A stretch of 7,075 bases of DNA from Acidimicrobiaceae bacterium (GCA_003157945.1 PMFY01000445.1:1-7075), one strand, 5' to 3'. Counted from the first letter of the stretch, positions 1-6,068 are shown. The notes: generated from the letters alone by a model not told the origin. Translations and numbers: made by a program.

Positions 1-506
1 CCGACTCGCTGGGTGAGGACGATGTACACGGCCCAGCCGACTGCAGCCGTGCCGGCGTACCCGACGCCGACCACGTTGATGTCGCCGCGCCAGGGTTGGG
101 TGACGAGCACGACCCCGAACCCTGCAGCGCCGACCCAGATGAGCGCTCTGCGGCTGTGACTGTGCACAGCAGCGACGGTCATCGGACCGAGGAACTCGAT
201 GGCCACCGAGGTGCCGAGGGGGATGCGCTCGATCGCCGCCAGGAAGGCGATCGTCTGCACGCCCGTCGTGATGCCCAGTCCGACCAGCACCGGCGCGTCG
301 TGCCGGCGGAGGGAGCGCAGGGGTGGCCGGGCGACGGCCAGGAAGATCACCGCCCCGGCCGTGAGTCGCAGCCATGCCGTTCCGGCGGGTCCCACCGTCG
401 AGATCAGGTGCACCGACAGCGCGGAGCCGAGCTGGACCGAGAGCATGGCGCCGATCGCCAGCGCCGACGGCGGCACCGCGCCGGTGCCCGGTCCGCGCCC
501 GCTCAC
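1..506 (-). CDS. EamA/RhtA-type drug/metabolite exporter, N-terminal part (runs off left edge)
   Basis: Inner-membrane transporter of the drug/metabolite transporter superfamily, closest in pattern to the threonine/homoserine exporter RhtA; the substrate cannot be told. Reading the minus strand gives 168 complete codons and no stop before the edge. The first EamA repeat covers about residues 14-137, with hydrophobic helices near 14-31, 40-59, 71-91, 97-115 and 121-136. The second repeat starts near 147. Family-like strings are AIERIPLGTSVAIEFLGPMT (residues 91-110), QPWRGD (137-142) and the Trp/Tyr/Gln-Arg helix ending YIVLTQRV (161-168). The GTG at 506 is chosen because it gives a short tail before the first helix; GTG 527 and GTG 476 are alternatives, none with a clear Shine-Dalgarno site. 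It lies 102 bp downstream of the cupin regulator on the same strand and is probably co-transcribed with it. A similar regulator-exporter pairing suggests the exporter removes the regulator's ligand (inference). Confidence 0.88.
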   Translation of the reverse strand, partial: MSGRGPGTGAVPPSALAIGAMLSVQLGSALSVHLISTVGPAGTAWLRLTAGAVIFLAVARPPLRSLRRHDAPVLVGLGITTGVQTIAFLAAIERIPLGTSVAIEFLGPMTVAAVHSHSRRALIWVGAAGFGVVLVTQPWRGDINVVGVGYAGTAAVGWAVYIVLTQRV

Positions 507-608
507 CGGCGGCTGCGCCGCATGCACGGCGTGGCGGACGCGACGAACCGGTTCGCCTGCCTCGGCCCATCCCCGCGAGTTCCTATGGGGGTGGCCGACC
601 CATTCCGC
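507..608 (-). other. 102-bp gap between the XRE-cupin regulator and exporter genes
   Basis: No ORF or terminator hairpin is evident here. It contains CCCCCATAG (591-583, minus strand), which also occurs upstream of the regulator gene (1254-1246), and one GTGCAT half-site (527-522, minus strand) like those in the regulator's operator. The absence of a clear promoter supports read-through from the regulator into the exporter. Confidence 0.4.
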
Positions 609-1214
609 TCAGTCATCGGCCACCGGTCGACGGGACGGTGCCGGCGCACCGGGATCGAACACCGCCAGGGAGAACCTCGTGGGCGTGCGCGAGGAGTTCA
701 CATAGGCGTGCGGCGTGTCGCCGGGGAACGAGGCCGCGTCCCCGGGGTTCAAGGTGAGCGACCGGTCGACGACCTCGACCGTCAGGACACCCTCCAGGAC
801 GTGCACCAGTTCCTTGGTCCCGGCCGTGTGCGCCTCGCTGGCGTGGCGGTCCCCCGGGCCGAGGACCCAGTCCCACAGTTCGATCACGTCCGGAGGCTCG
901 GTGCCGGCCACCAGCACGCCCCGCCCACCGTGCAGGCCGCTCCAGAGGACGGCCCCCTGGCCCGAGCGGTTGACCCGCACCGGCTTGGGCTGCGGGGGCT
1001 CGACCAGGCCGGGCAGGCCCACGCCGAGGGCGGCGCTGATCCGCAGGAGCGTTCCGACGCTCGGGTTCGCCGTTCCCTGTTCGACGTTGACGACCATGCG
1101 ACGGCTGACCCCGGCCGCCTCCGCCAGCCGGTCGAGCGTCCAGTGTCTCGACCGCCGCTCCGCCCGCACCCGGTCGCCGATCGCGGAGGCCAGGCTCGCC
1201 GTGGTCTCGTCCAT
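609..1214 (-). CDS. XRE-family regulator with C-terminal cupin sensor domain
   Basis: A 201-residue cytoplasmic DNA-binding regulator. Residues 10-71 form a Cro/C1-type helix-turn-helix (LDRLAEAAGVSRRMVVNVEQ at 27-46). Residues about 100-187 form a single cupin beta-barrel in which H129, E135, H138 and H169 are the likely metal or ligand side chains, with the PGD turn at 157-159 and PHAYVN at 168-173. Length and architecture match the XRE-cupin family, which usually senses a small metabolite and controls an adjacent exporter or catabolic gene. The frame stays open upstream to a TTG at 1235, but I prefer the ATG at 1214. It starts close to the helix-turn-helix and sits 6 nt after a TATGAT -10 box, which would make the mRNA leaderless. 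An inverted repeat overlaps that box, so autoregulation is likely. It precedes the EamA exporter on the same strand. The ligand is unknown. Confidence 0.9.
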   Translation of the reverse strand: MDETTASLASAIGDRVRAERRSRHWTLDRLAEAAGVSRRMVVNVEQGTANPSVGTLLRISAALGVGLPGLVEPPQPKPVRVNRSGQGAVLWSGLHGGRGVLVAGTEPPDVIELWDWVLGPGDRHASEAHTAGTKELVHVLEGVLTVEVVDRSLTLNPGDAASFPGDTPHAYVNSSRTPTRFSLAVFDPGAPAPSRRPVADD

Positions 1215-1216
1215 TC

Positions 1217-1243
1217 GTGCATCATAATGCACCAATCGTGCAT
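1217..1243 (-). promoter_or_regulatory. Operator-like inverted repeat plus leaderless -10 box of the XRE-cupin gene
   Basis: GTGCAT (1217-1222) and ATGCAC (1227-1232) form a perfect inverted repeat with a 4-nt centre. A second GTGCAT at 1238-1243 repeats the first half-site in direct orientation 21 bp away, about two helical turns. The nine bases TCGTGCATC occur at both sites (1215-1223 and 1236-1244). On the minus strand the sequence reads TATGAT (1226-1221), then 6 nt, then the ATG at 1214. That is the usual spacing for an actinobacterial leaderless promoter. No good -35 hexamer is visible. The palindrome covers the -10 box, so a bound dimer would block transcription; the natural candidate is the XRE-cupin protein itself (inference). 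Confidence 0.6.
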
Positions 1244-1330
1244 CGCTATGGGGGCAGCCGACGGGCCGGCGCCGCCGCGCCGGTCACCGGTGGACCACCG
1301 ACACCCACGGGAACGCCCACGGGCCGATGG

Positions 1331-1336
1331 CATGAT
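1331..1336 (+). promoter_or_regulatory. Possible leaderless -10 box of the Clp-N protein gene
   Basis: CATGAT lies exactly 7 nt before the ATG at 1344, the spacing expected if transcription starts at or next to the start codon. It differs from the TATGAT box of the divergent regulator gene only in its first base. No convincing Shine-Dalgarno site precedes the ATG, which fits leaderless expression. No -35 box is evident, so this remains a weak call. Confidence 0.3.
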
Positions 1337-1343
1337 GGGACCC

Positions 1344-2393
1344 ATGTTCGAGCGGATGGCCGACGCCGGTCGGAGGGTGCTCGTCCTGGCCCAGGAGGAG
1401 TCCTGCCTGGCCGGGCACGGCCACATCGGCACGGAGCACCTCCTGCTCGGACTGCTGTCCGTCCCGGTCACGAGCGACCTGCTCGAAGCCGTCGGGATCG
1501 CCCTCGACCCGATGCGCGAGCAGGTGAGCCGTACGTTGTCACCACACCTTGGAGGCCCCGGCTCCCCTGCGTTCACACCGCGGGCGAAGAAGGTGCTCGA
1601 ACTGTCGCTCCGTGAGGCGCTCGACCGTCAGAGCCCGAGCATCGGGCCGGGCGACATCCTCCTGGGCATCCTCCGGGAGGGCGAAGGAGTCGCGACCCAG
1701 CTGCTGGTCGGCCAAGGGGTCGATCTCGTGGCCCTGCGTCAGCGCGTCCTCGAGCGGCTCGAAGGAGAGCCTCCCTCCGACCCGCAGGCGCCGGTGGACC
1801 GGTTCGGCGTTGCGTCCCGGTCGGTCCGGCCACCGGGCCGACTCGGCGGCCGCGTGTTCCCGGGTCAACGCCCGGATGCCTGCGTCGTCTGCGGCCGGGA
1901 CACCTGGGAGGTCGACCACTTCGTGACGGACGGGAGCGTGCTCCTCTGTCAGGTCTGCATCGACGACGCCGCCGGTGCCATCCGCGACGCCGCACCCGAC
2001 CAGCACCGGATCTCGCTCCCCCCACGCGTCTTCGGCACCGTCCCGTCGCCGGAGGCACCGGGCGCCATCGCTGAGGCGGTGGCGCGGGTGACGGGACCCG
2101 AGCCGGAGGGTGGCTGGGGGCCGTTCCTCGAGGACGCCGCCGAGATCCGCGAGGCCCTGCACGAGGCCCAACAGCGCAGCGGCAGCACCGGTGCGCAGGC
2201 GATCGTGCGCCGGGTCCGCTTCGTCTCCGACGAGCACGCCTGGATCTTGCTCACCGTGCATCTCGGTCCGTCGCTCGGCGGCTTCCCATTCGAAGGTCCG
2301 GTGAAGCGCATCGACGGATCGTGGAAGGTCAGCCGGGAACTAGTGGCGACGATGCTCGGTGCCGCCGGGATCCAGCTACCACCACCGACCTGA
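1344..2393 (+). CDS. ATPase-less Clp protein: ClpC N-domain repeat + ClpX-type C4 zinc finger + NTF2-like domain
   Basis: A 349-residue cytoplasmic protein that combines two Clp substrate- or adaptor-binding modules and has no AAA+ domain (no Walker A or B motif). Residues 1-140 are a double Clp_N repeat. Repeat 1 contains LVLAQEE (13-19) and HIGTEHLLLGLL (27-38). Repeat 2 contains FTPRAKKVLELSLREAL (77-93), identical to housekeeping ClpC as I remember it, and REGEGVA (111-117). A Pro/Gly/Arg-rich linker runs from about 141 to 176. C180, C183, C202 and C205 form a C-x2-C-x18-C-x2-C zinc site with the spacing of the ClpX N-terminal domain, including the Glu-Val pair at 189-190. Residues about 238-342 resemble an NTF2/SnoaL-like fold (RIDGSWKVSRE, 322-332). 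The start is set at the ATG encoding MFER, as in ClpC; ATGs at 1332 and 1335 are alternatives. The frame stays open far upstream, but that stretch is antisense to the regulator and exporter. The role is unknown: it could be an adaptor, an anti-adaptor or a decoy for ClpC/ClpX. Confidence 0.88.
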   Translation: MFERMADAGRRVLVLAQEESCLAGHGHIGTEHLLLGLLSVPVTSDLLEAVGIALDPMREQVSRTLSPHLGGPGSPAFTPRAKKVLELSLREALDRQSPSIGPGDILLGILREGEGVATQLLVGQGVDLVALRQRVLERLEGEPPSDPQAPVDRFGVASRSVRPPGRLGGRVFPGQRPDACVVCGRDTWEVDHFVTDGSVLLCQVCIDDAAGAIRDAAPDQHRISLPPRVFGTVPSPEAPGAIAEAVARVTGPEPEGGWGPFLEDAAEIREALHEAQQRSGSTGAQAIVRRVRFVSDEHAWILLTVHLGPSLGGFPFEGPVKRIDGSWKVSRELVATMLGAAGIQLPPPT

Positions 2394-2438
2394 GACCGGC
2401 GTCGATCACCCCCCTGGTCCCAACGTACTCCCGGGTGG

Positions 2439-2457
2439 GGGGCTTGCGGCAAGGGCC
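2439..2457 (+). promoter_or_regulatory. Rifamycin-associated element (RAE) upstream of rph
   Basis: GGGGCTTGCGGCAAGGGCC has at its core the perfect inverted repeat CTTGC-G-GCAAG (2443-2453). From memory, the RAE found upstream of rifamycin-inactivation genes in actinobacteria reads GGGGCTTGCGGCAAGGCCC; the window differs from that at one of 19 positions. It ends 101 bp before the rph start codon in the same intergenic gap, which independently supports the rph call. The RAE is known to be needed for rifamycin-induced expression. I could not check the consensus here. Confidence 0.75.
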
Positions 2458-2474
2458 CACGCCGTGGTGACAAT
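2444..2474 (+). promoter_or_regulatory. Possible rph promoter overlapping the RAE
   Basis: TTGCGG (2444-2449, inside the RAE) could act as a -35 hexamer and GACAAT (2469-2474) as a -10 hexamer. The 19-bp spacer is longer than ideal. This would put the transcription start near 2481 and leave a leader of about 78 nt. Both hexamers are weak, so the call rests mainly on position. Confidence 0.3.
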
Positions 2475-2524
2475 GCACGTCCCTTCCGGTTCGACGGCGG
2501 GCACGATCGACGGTGGGGACGAGG

Positions 2525-2541
2525 CAGACCTGAGGGGTCTG
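2525..2541 (+). other. Leader hairpin just before the rph ribosome-binding region
   Basis: CAGACC (2525-2530) and GGTCTG (2536-2541) form a perfect 6-bp stem around a 5-nt loop. The last stem base is also the first base of a purine-rich stretch GGGAGGG (2541-2547) that is the best Shine-Dalgarno candidate for the GTG at 2559; AGGTGG at 2549-2554 is a closer alternative. The hairpin lacks a U-tract and is therefore not a terminator. It might affect ribosome access, but it could also be chance in G+C-rich DNA. Confidence 0.35.
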
Positions 2542-2558
2542 GGAGGGCAGGTGGACGG

Positions 2559-5156
2559 GTGGGCAGCTACGTGATCGGGTTCGACGGGCTGGGCCGGAAC
2601 GACATCGGCGTCGTCGGCGGCAAGGGGGCGCACCTCGGCGAGCTCTCCCGGGTGGCGGGCGTCCGGGTACCGGCCGGCTTCTGCGTGACGACGGACGCCT
2701 TCCGCCGGATCGTGGCCGATGCGCCGTCGATCGACGAACGGCTCGACCGCCTCACGCGTGTGCGCCCGGACGACCGGGAGGCGATCCGCACGGTCAGCGC
2801 CGAGCTCCGCGATGCCGTTGCGTCGGTCACGATCCCCGATGATCTGGCGGCGGCCATCGCCGCGGCGGTGGCCCGGCTGGGTGCCGACGCCGCCTACGCC
2901 GTCCGATCCAGCGCCACGGCGGAAGACCTGCCCACCGCATCATTCGCCGGTCAACAGGACTCGTACCTGAACGTCATGGGCACGGCCGCCGTGCTCGAAC
3001 ACATCAGCCGGTGCTGGGCGTCCCTGTTCACCGAGCGGGCGGTGGCCTACCGGGTGGAGCACGGCATCGACCACCGGCTGGTGCAGATGGCCGTCGTCGT
3101 CCAGCGCATGGTCGTGGCCCGGGCGTCGGGCGTGATGTTCACGGCCGACCCCGTGACGTCCGACCGGACGGTCGTCGCCGTGGAGGCCACCGTCGGCCTG
3201 GGCGAGGCCCTGGTCTCCGGTCGGGTGACCCCGGGCTCCTACCGGGTGCGCGACGACGGGATCATCGAACGATCCATCGCCACCAAGCCGTTCGCCGTCC
3301 GGGCCTCGCCGGCCGGCGGGACCGAGGACGGGGCGATGGGGCCGGCCGGTCGGGACGATCCGGCGCTCACCGATACCGAAGTCGTGGACCTGGCGCGGCT
3401 CGGCCGGCGGATCGAAGCGCACTTCGGCAGCCCCCAGGACATCGAATGGTGCCTGGACGATGACGACGTCCACGTCGTCCAGAGTCGACCGATCACGACG
3501 CTGTTCCCGATCCCGGTGACGGACGACGGGGAGAACCACGTCTTCGTCTCCGTCGGCCACAACCAGATGATGACTGACGCCATGAAGCCGCTGGGGATCT
3601 CGCTCTGGCTCCGGACGACCCCGCGACCGATGTTCGTGGCCGGCGGGAGACTGTTCGTCGACGTCGCCGGACAGCTGGGCTCGCCGACCGGCCGCGCCGG
3701 ACTCCTGGAGGTCATGGGACGGGGCGACCCGCTCATCGGGGACGCCCTCGAGACCGTCCTGGAACGTGACGGGTTCGTCCCGTCGCTACCGGACCCGGAT
3801 CGGGACGGAGGGGTGCCGGGGGGCGCTCCGGCGCCCCTCGAGACCGACCCGGCCATCGTCGCCGAGCTGATGGCGGGCACGCAGGCGTCCATCGCCGCAC
3901 TGCAGCGCGACATCGCCACCACGTCCGGAACGGCCCTGATGGAGTGCATCCTGGCGGACATCCCCGAGCTGCAGCGGATCCTCTTCGATCCGCGGAGCCA
4001 CCAGGTGTTCATGTCGGCCATGGAGTCCACGTGGTGGCTCAACGAGCACCTCGAGGCGTGGCTCGGGGAGAAGAACGTGGCCGACACGCTCACGCGGTCC
4101 GTCCCCGACAACGTGACGTCGGAGATGGGACTGGCCCTCCTCGACGTCGCCGATGTGATCCGGCCGCATCCGGAGGTGATCGCCTACCTGCAGCACGTCG
4201 ACGGGGACGAGGACCTCCTCGACGGCCTGACCGGGCGGGCGGGCGGGAGGGAGGCCCGGGACGCCCTCGAGGCGTTCCTCGACCGTTACGGGATGCGCTG
4301 CGTCGGCGAGATCGACATCACGAGGCCGCGCTGGGCCGAGCGCCCCGCCTCGCTCGTCCCCGTGATCCTCGGCCACATCCGGAACGTTCCTGCGGGTGCC
4401 GGCCAACGGCGGTTCGAGGAGGGACTGGAAGCGGCCCGGCGGAAGGAACACGACGTGCTCGAGCGTGTGCGGGCCCTGCCGGAGGGTGCGCAGAAGGCGG
4501 ACGAGACGAAGCGCCACATCGACCGGGTGCGGACCTTCATCGGCTACCGCGAGTATCCCAAGTACGGCATGGTGAGCCGCTACTTCGTCTACAAGCGGGC
4601 CCTCCTGGGCGAGGCCCGGCGCCTGGTCGACGCGCAGGTTCTGCGCGAGCCGGAGGACATCTTCTACCTCACCCTGGACGAGCTCGACGCTGTCGTGCGG
4701 ACGCACCAGATCGACCGGCGGCTCATCGACCGGCGCCGGGACGAGTTCCGGGCGTACGAGGCACTCACGCCTCCCCGGGTCTCGACGTCGGACGGCGAGG
4801 TGGTCACCGGCGCGTACCGTCGCTCCGGTGGGCCATCCGGCGCGCTGGTCGGCCTGCCGGTGTCCGCCGGGACGGTCGAAGGGAGGGCCCGCGTCATCAC
4901 CGACATGGCCGAAGCCGATCTCGATCCGGGGGACGTCCTGGTGACCCCCTTCACGGATCCCAGTTGGACACCCGCGTTCGTGGCGATCGCGGGCCTGGTG
5001 ACCGAGGTGGGGGGCATGATGACCCACGGCGCGGTGATCGCCCGGGAGTACGGCCTGCCGGCCGTCGTGGGCGTGGAGCGGGCCACGAGCATCATCCGCG
5101 ACGGGCAGCGGATCCGGGTGGACGGAACGAACGGCTTCGTCGAGATCCTGTCGTGA
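2559..5156 (+). CDS. rph: Rifampicin phosphotransferase (rifamycin-inactivating dikinase)
   Basis: An 865-residue cytoplasmic enzyme predicted to carry out ATP + rifampicin + H2O -> AMP + 21-phosphorifampicin + phosphate. The domain order matches Rph. An ATP-grasp domain covers about 1-312, with GGKGAHLGELS (20-30), R116 in AVRSSATAEDL, GVMFTADPV (191-199), E296 and the QSRP motif (308-311). A rifamycin-binding domain spans about 325-755. A C-terminal swivelling phosphohistidine domain spans about 765-865, with catalytic H823 in TEVGGMMTHGAVIAREYGLP (815-834). From memory, the Listeria enzyme has K22, R117, E297, Q309, R311, R666, K670 and H825; K22, R116, E296, Q308, R310, R664, K668 and H823 sit at matching places here. 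PEP synthase is less likely because its phosphohistidine domain is central and followed by a PEP-binding barrel. The GTG start gives MGSYVIGF, aligned with known N-termini. An RAE-like element lies upstream. Many databases label such proteins PEP synthase. Confidence 0.9.
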   Translation: MGSYVIGFDGLGRNDIGVVGGKGAHLGELSRVAGVRVPAGFCVTTDAFRRIVADAPSIDERLDRLTRVRPDDREAIRTVSAELRDAVASVTIPDDLAAAIAAAVARLGADAAYAVRSSATAEDLPTASFAGQQDSYLNVMGTAAVLEHISRCWASLFTERAVAYRVEHGIDHRLVQMAVVVQRMVVARASGVMFTADPVTSDRTVVAVEATVGLGEALVSGRVTPGSYRVRDDGIIERSIATKPFAVRASPAGGTEDGAMGPAGRDDPALTDTEVVDLARLGRRIEAHFGSPQDIEWCLDDDDVHVVQSRPITTLFPIPVTDDGENHVFVSVGHNQMMTDAMKPLGISLWLRTTPRPMFVAGGRLFVDVAGQLGSPTGRAGLLEVMGRGDPLIGDALETVLERDGFVPSLPDPDRDGGVPGGAPAPLETDPAIVAELMAGTQASIAALQRDIATTSGTALMECILADIPELQRILFDPRSHQVFMSAMESTWWLNEHLEAWLGEKNVADTLTRSVPDNVTSEMGLALLDVADVIRPHPEVIAYLQHVDGDEDLLDGLTGRAGGREARDALEAFLDRYGMRCVGEIDITRPRWAERPASLVPVILGHIRNVPAGAGQRRFEEGLEAARRKEHDVLERVRALPEGAQKADETKRHIDRVRTFIGYREYPKYGMVSRYFVYKRALLGEARRLVDAQVLREPEDIFYLTLDELDAVVRTHQIDRRLIDRRRDEFRAYEALTPPRVSTSDGEVVTGAYRRSGGPSGALVGLPVSAGTVEGRARVITDMAEADLDPGDVLVTPFTDPSWTPAFVAIAGLVTEVGGMMTHGAVIAREYGLPAVVGVERATSIIRDGQRIRVDGTNGFVEILS

Positions 5157-5178
5157 CCGGAACCGGAACCGGAACCGA
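5156..5178. repeat. Tandem ACCGGA hexanucleotide repeat between convergent genes
   Basis: Three exact ACCGGA units (5156-5161, 5162-5167, 5168-5173) are followed by a partial unit ACCGA. The array begins on the last base of the rph stop codon and occupies half of the 46-bp gap to the stop codon of the convergent lipoprotein gene. I see no hairpin with a U-tract, so it is not an obvious terminator. It is too short to be functionally informative, although copy number could vary by slippage. Confidence 0.7.
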
Positions 5179-5202
5179 TCCCGGCGGCCCACCGAGGTCC
5201 GC

Positions 5203-6036
5203 TCAGCGCGTGCCGTAGGCCTCGACGAAGTCGTCCAGGGTCGCGGTGCACAGGGAGTGCCGGTTGCTCGGGAGCGTGCACGTCTCGATGTAGCTCCCGC
5301 TCCTTCCCGCCGTCCCCGGGTGGAACGTCACGACACCGTTGGCCGGGTACGGGCCACCGGAGCCGGCGCCGGAGCCCTTCACCCCCGGCGGATCCAGGAA
5401 CCCGACGATCCCGTCGCCGATCTGCTCGGACGATTCGCCGGCATAGGGGCCGGGGCAGACCGACGGCGTGCCGGCGTGGTCGACGGCACACTGGCTCGCC
5501 GCCGCGGTGAACAGCGGTGTCGTCTGCGCGTAGAGGCAGCTGGCACATGCGCTCGTCTGACCACCGACGACCTGTTCACCGGTGTCGGGGGTGGCACCCG
5601 AGGTCGTGGGCTCGGGCTGCCCCTGCGGATAGGCCGCGAGATCGCTCGAACCGTCGGCGCCGATGGTGGCGGCGCACGCCCAGCCGGTCGGCGCCAGGAT
5701 CTGCATCTGGCCCTGGGCATCGGTGTAGACGGCGATCTGGTCCACCAGGCTCGACGGAATCGACTCCGCCACTGTGGACGGCAGGCTCGGCGTGCCCGTC
5801 GGTTGGATCCCGTACGTGGTGGGACAGACGACCTGGGCGAGCCGAGCGGAGACCGTGGGCACCGCGGCGGGTGCGGACGTCGTCGATGCGGTCGTCGTCG
5901 AAAGGGGTTCGGTCGTCGTCGTCACCCCCGACCGCACCCTGGTGGTCGTGGTGCTCGAGCTGCTGGCGCCCCCGCACGCCGCCAGAACGAGGGACAGGCC
6001 TCCCACTCCCATCGCGATGAAGATGCTCCGTCGCAC
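5203..6036 (-). CDS. Secreted lipoprotein, DUF4850-like
   Basis: A 277-residue predicted lipoprotein with no established function. Residues 1-20 are a signal peptide (RR, then a hydrophobic core) ending in the lipobox LAAC, with C21 as the lipidated cysteine. Residues 24-56 are a Ser/Thr-rich linker typical of actinobacterial surface lipoproteins and possibly O-glycosylated. The rest is a globular exported domain with eight further cysteines (71, 121, 164, 167, 183, 194, 253, 263), an even number compatible with four disulfides. The strings APTGWACAATIGADGSS (115-131), DPPGVKGSGAGSGG (215-228), PANGVVTF (231-238) and SYIETCTLP (248-256) recall the DUF4850 family; this assignment is from memory. 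GTG at 6036 is the start, preceded after 6 nt by GAGGGGG (6049-6043 on the minus strand). It lies 116 bp downstream of the DUF2510 membrane protein on the same strand and converges on rph. Confidence 0.85.
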   Translation of the reverse strand: MRRSIFIAMGVGGLSLVLAACGGASSSSTTTTRVRSGVTTTTEPLSTTTASTTSAPAAVPTVSARLAQVVCPTTYGIQPTGTPSLPSTVAESIPSSLVDQIAVYTDAQGQMQILAPTGWACAATIGADGSSDLAAYPQGQPEPTTSGATPDTGEQVVGGQTSACASCLYAQTTPLFTAAASQCAVDHAGTPSVCPGPYAGESSEQIGDGIVGFLDPPGVKGSGAGSGGPYPANGVVTFHPGTAGRSGSYIETCTLPSNRHSLCTATLDDFVEAYGTR

Positions 6037-6068
6037 GGGTGACCCCCTCGCACTTGTCCGGTCAGAGG

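Noticed and set aside
96..1343. Long open frame continuing upstream of the Clp-N protein ATG on the plus strand
   Set aside because: It is antisense to the exporter and XRE-cupin genes, both of which have clear family signatures; its translation is Arg/His/Gly-rich without any motif. Open antisense frames are expected at this G+C content.
2409..2442. C6/G6 pairing (2409-2414 with 2437-2442) as a terminator after the Clp-N gene
   Set aside because: Only 6 bp with a 22-nt loop and no U-tract; the right arm belongs to the RAE G-run.
2473..2478. ATGCAC near the rph promoter as another XRE-cupin half-site
   Set aside because: A single 6-bp half-site without a partner is expected by chance.
2559..5156. 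Reading this gene as PEP synthase (ppsA)
   Set aside because: The phosphohistidine motif is at the very C-terminus and no PEP/pyruvate-binding barrel follows it; length and residue positions fit Rph instead.
3786..5192. 468-codon minus-strand open frame opposite rph
   Set aside because: Low-complexity Arg/Gly/His/Val-rich translation with no recognisable domain, while the plus-strand frame is a full-length Rph.
5156..5202. Bidirectional terminator between the convergent rph and lipoprotein genes
   Set aside because: The ACCGGA repeat does not form a self-complementary stem of useful length and no U-tract is seen on either strand.
5257..6042. 261-codon plus-strand frame opposite the lipoprotein gene
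   Set aside because: Arg/Gly-rich shadow; the minus-strand frame has a signal peptide, lipobox and conserved cysteines.
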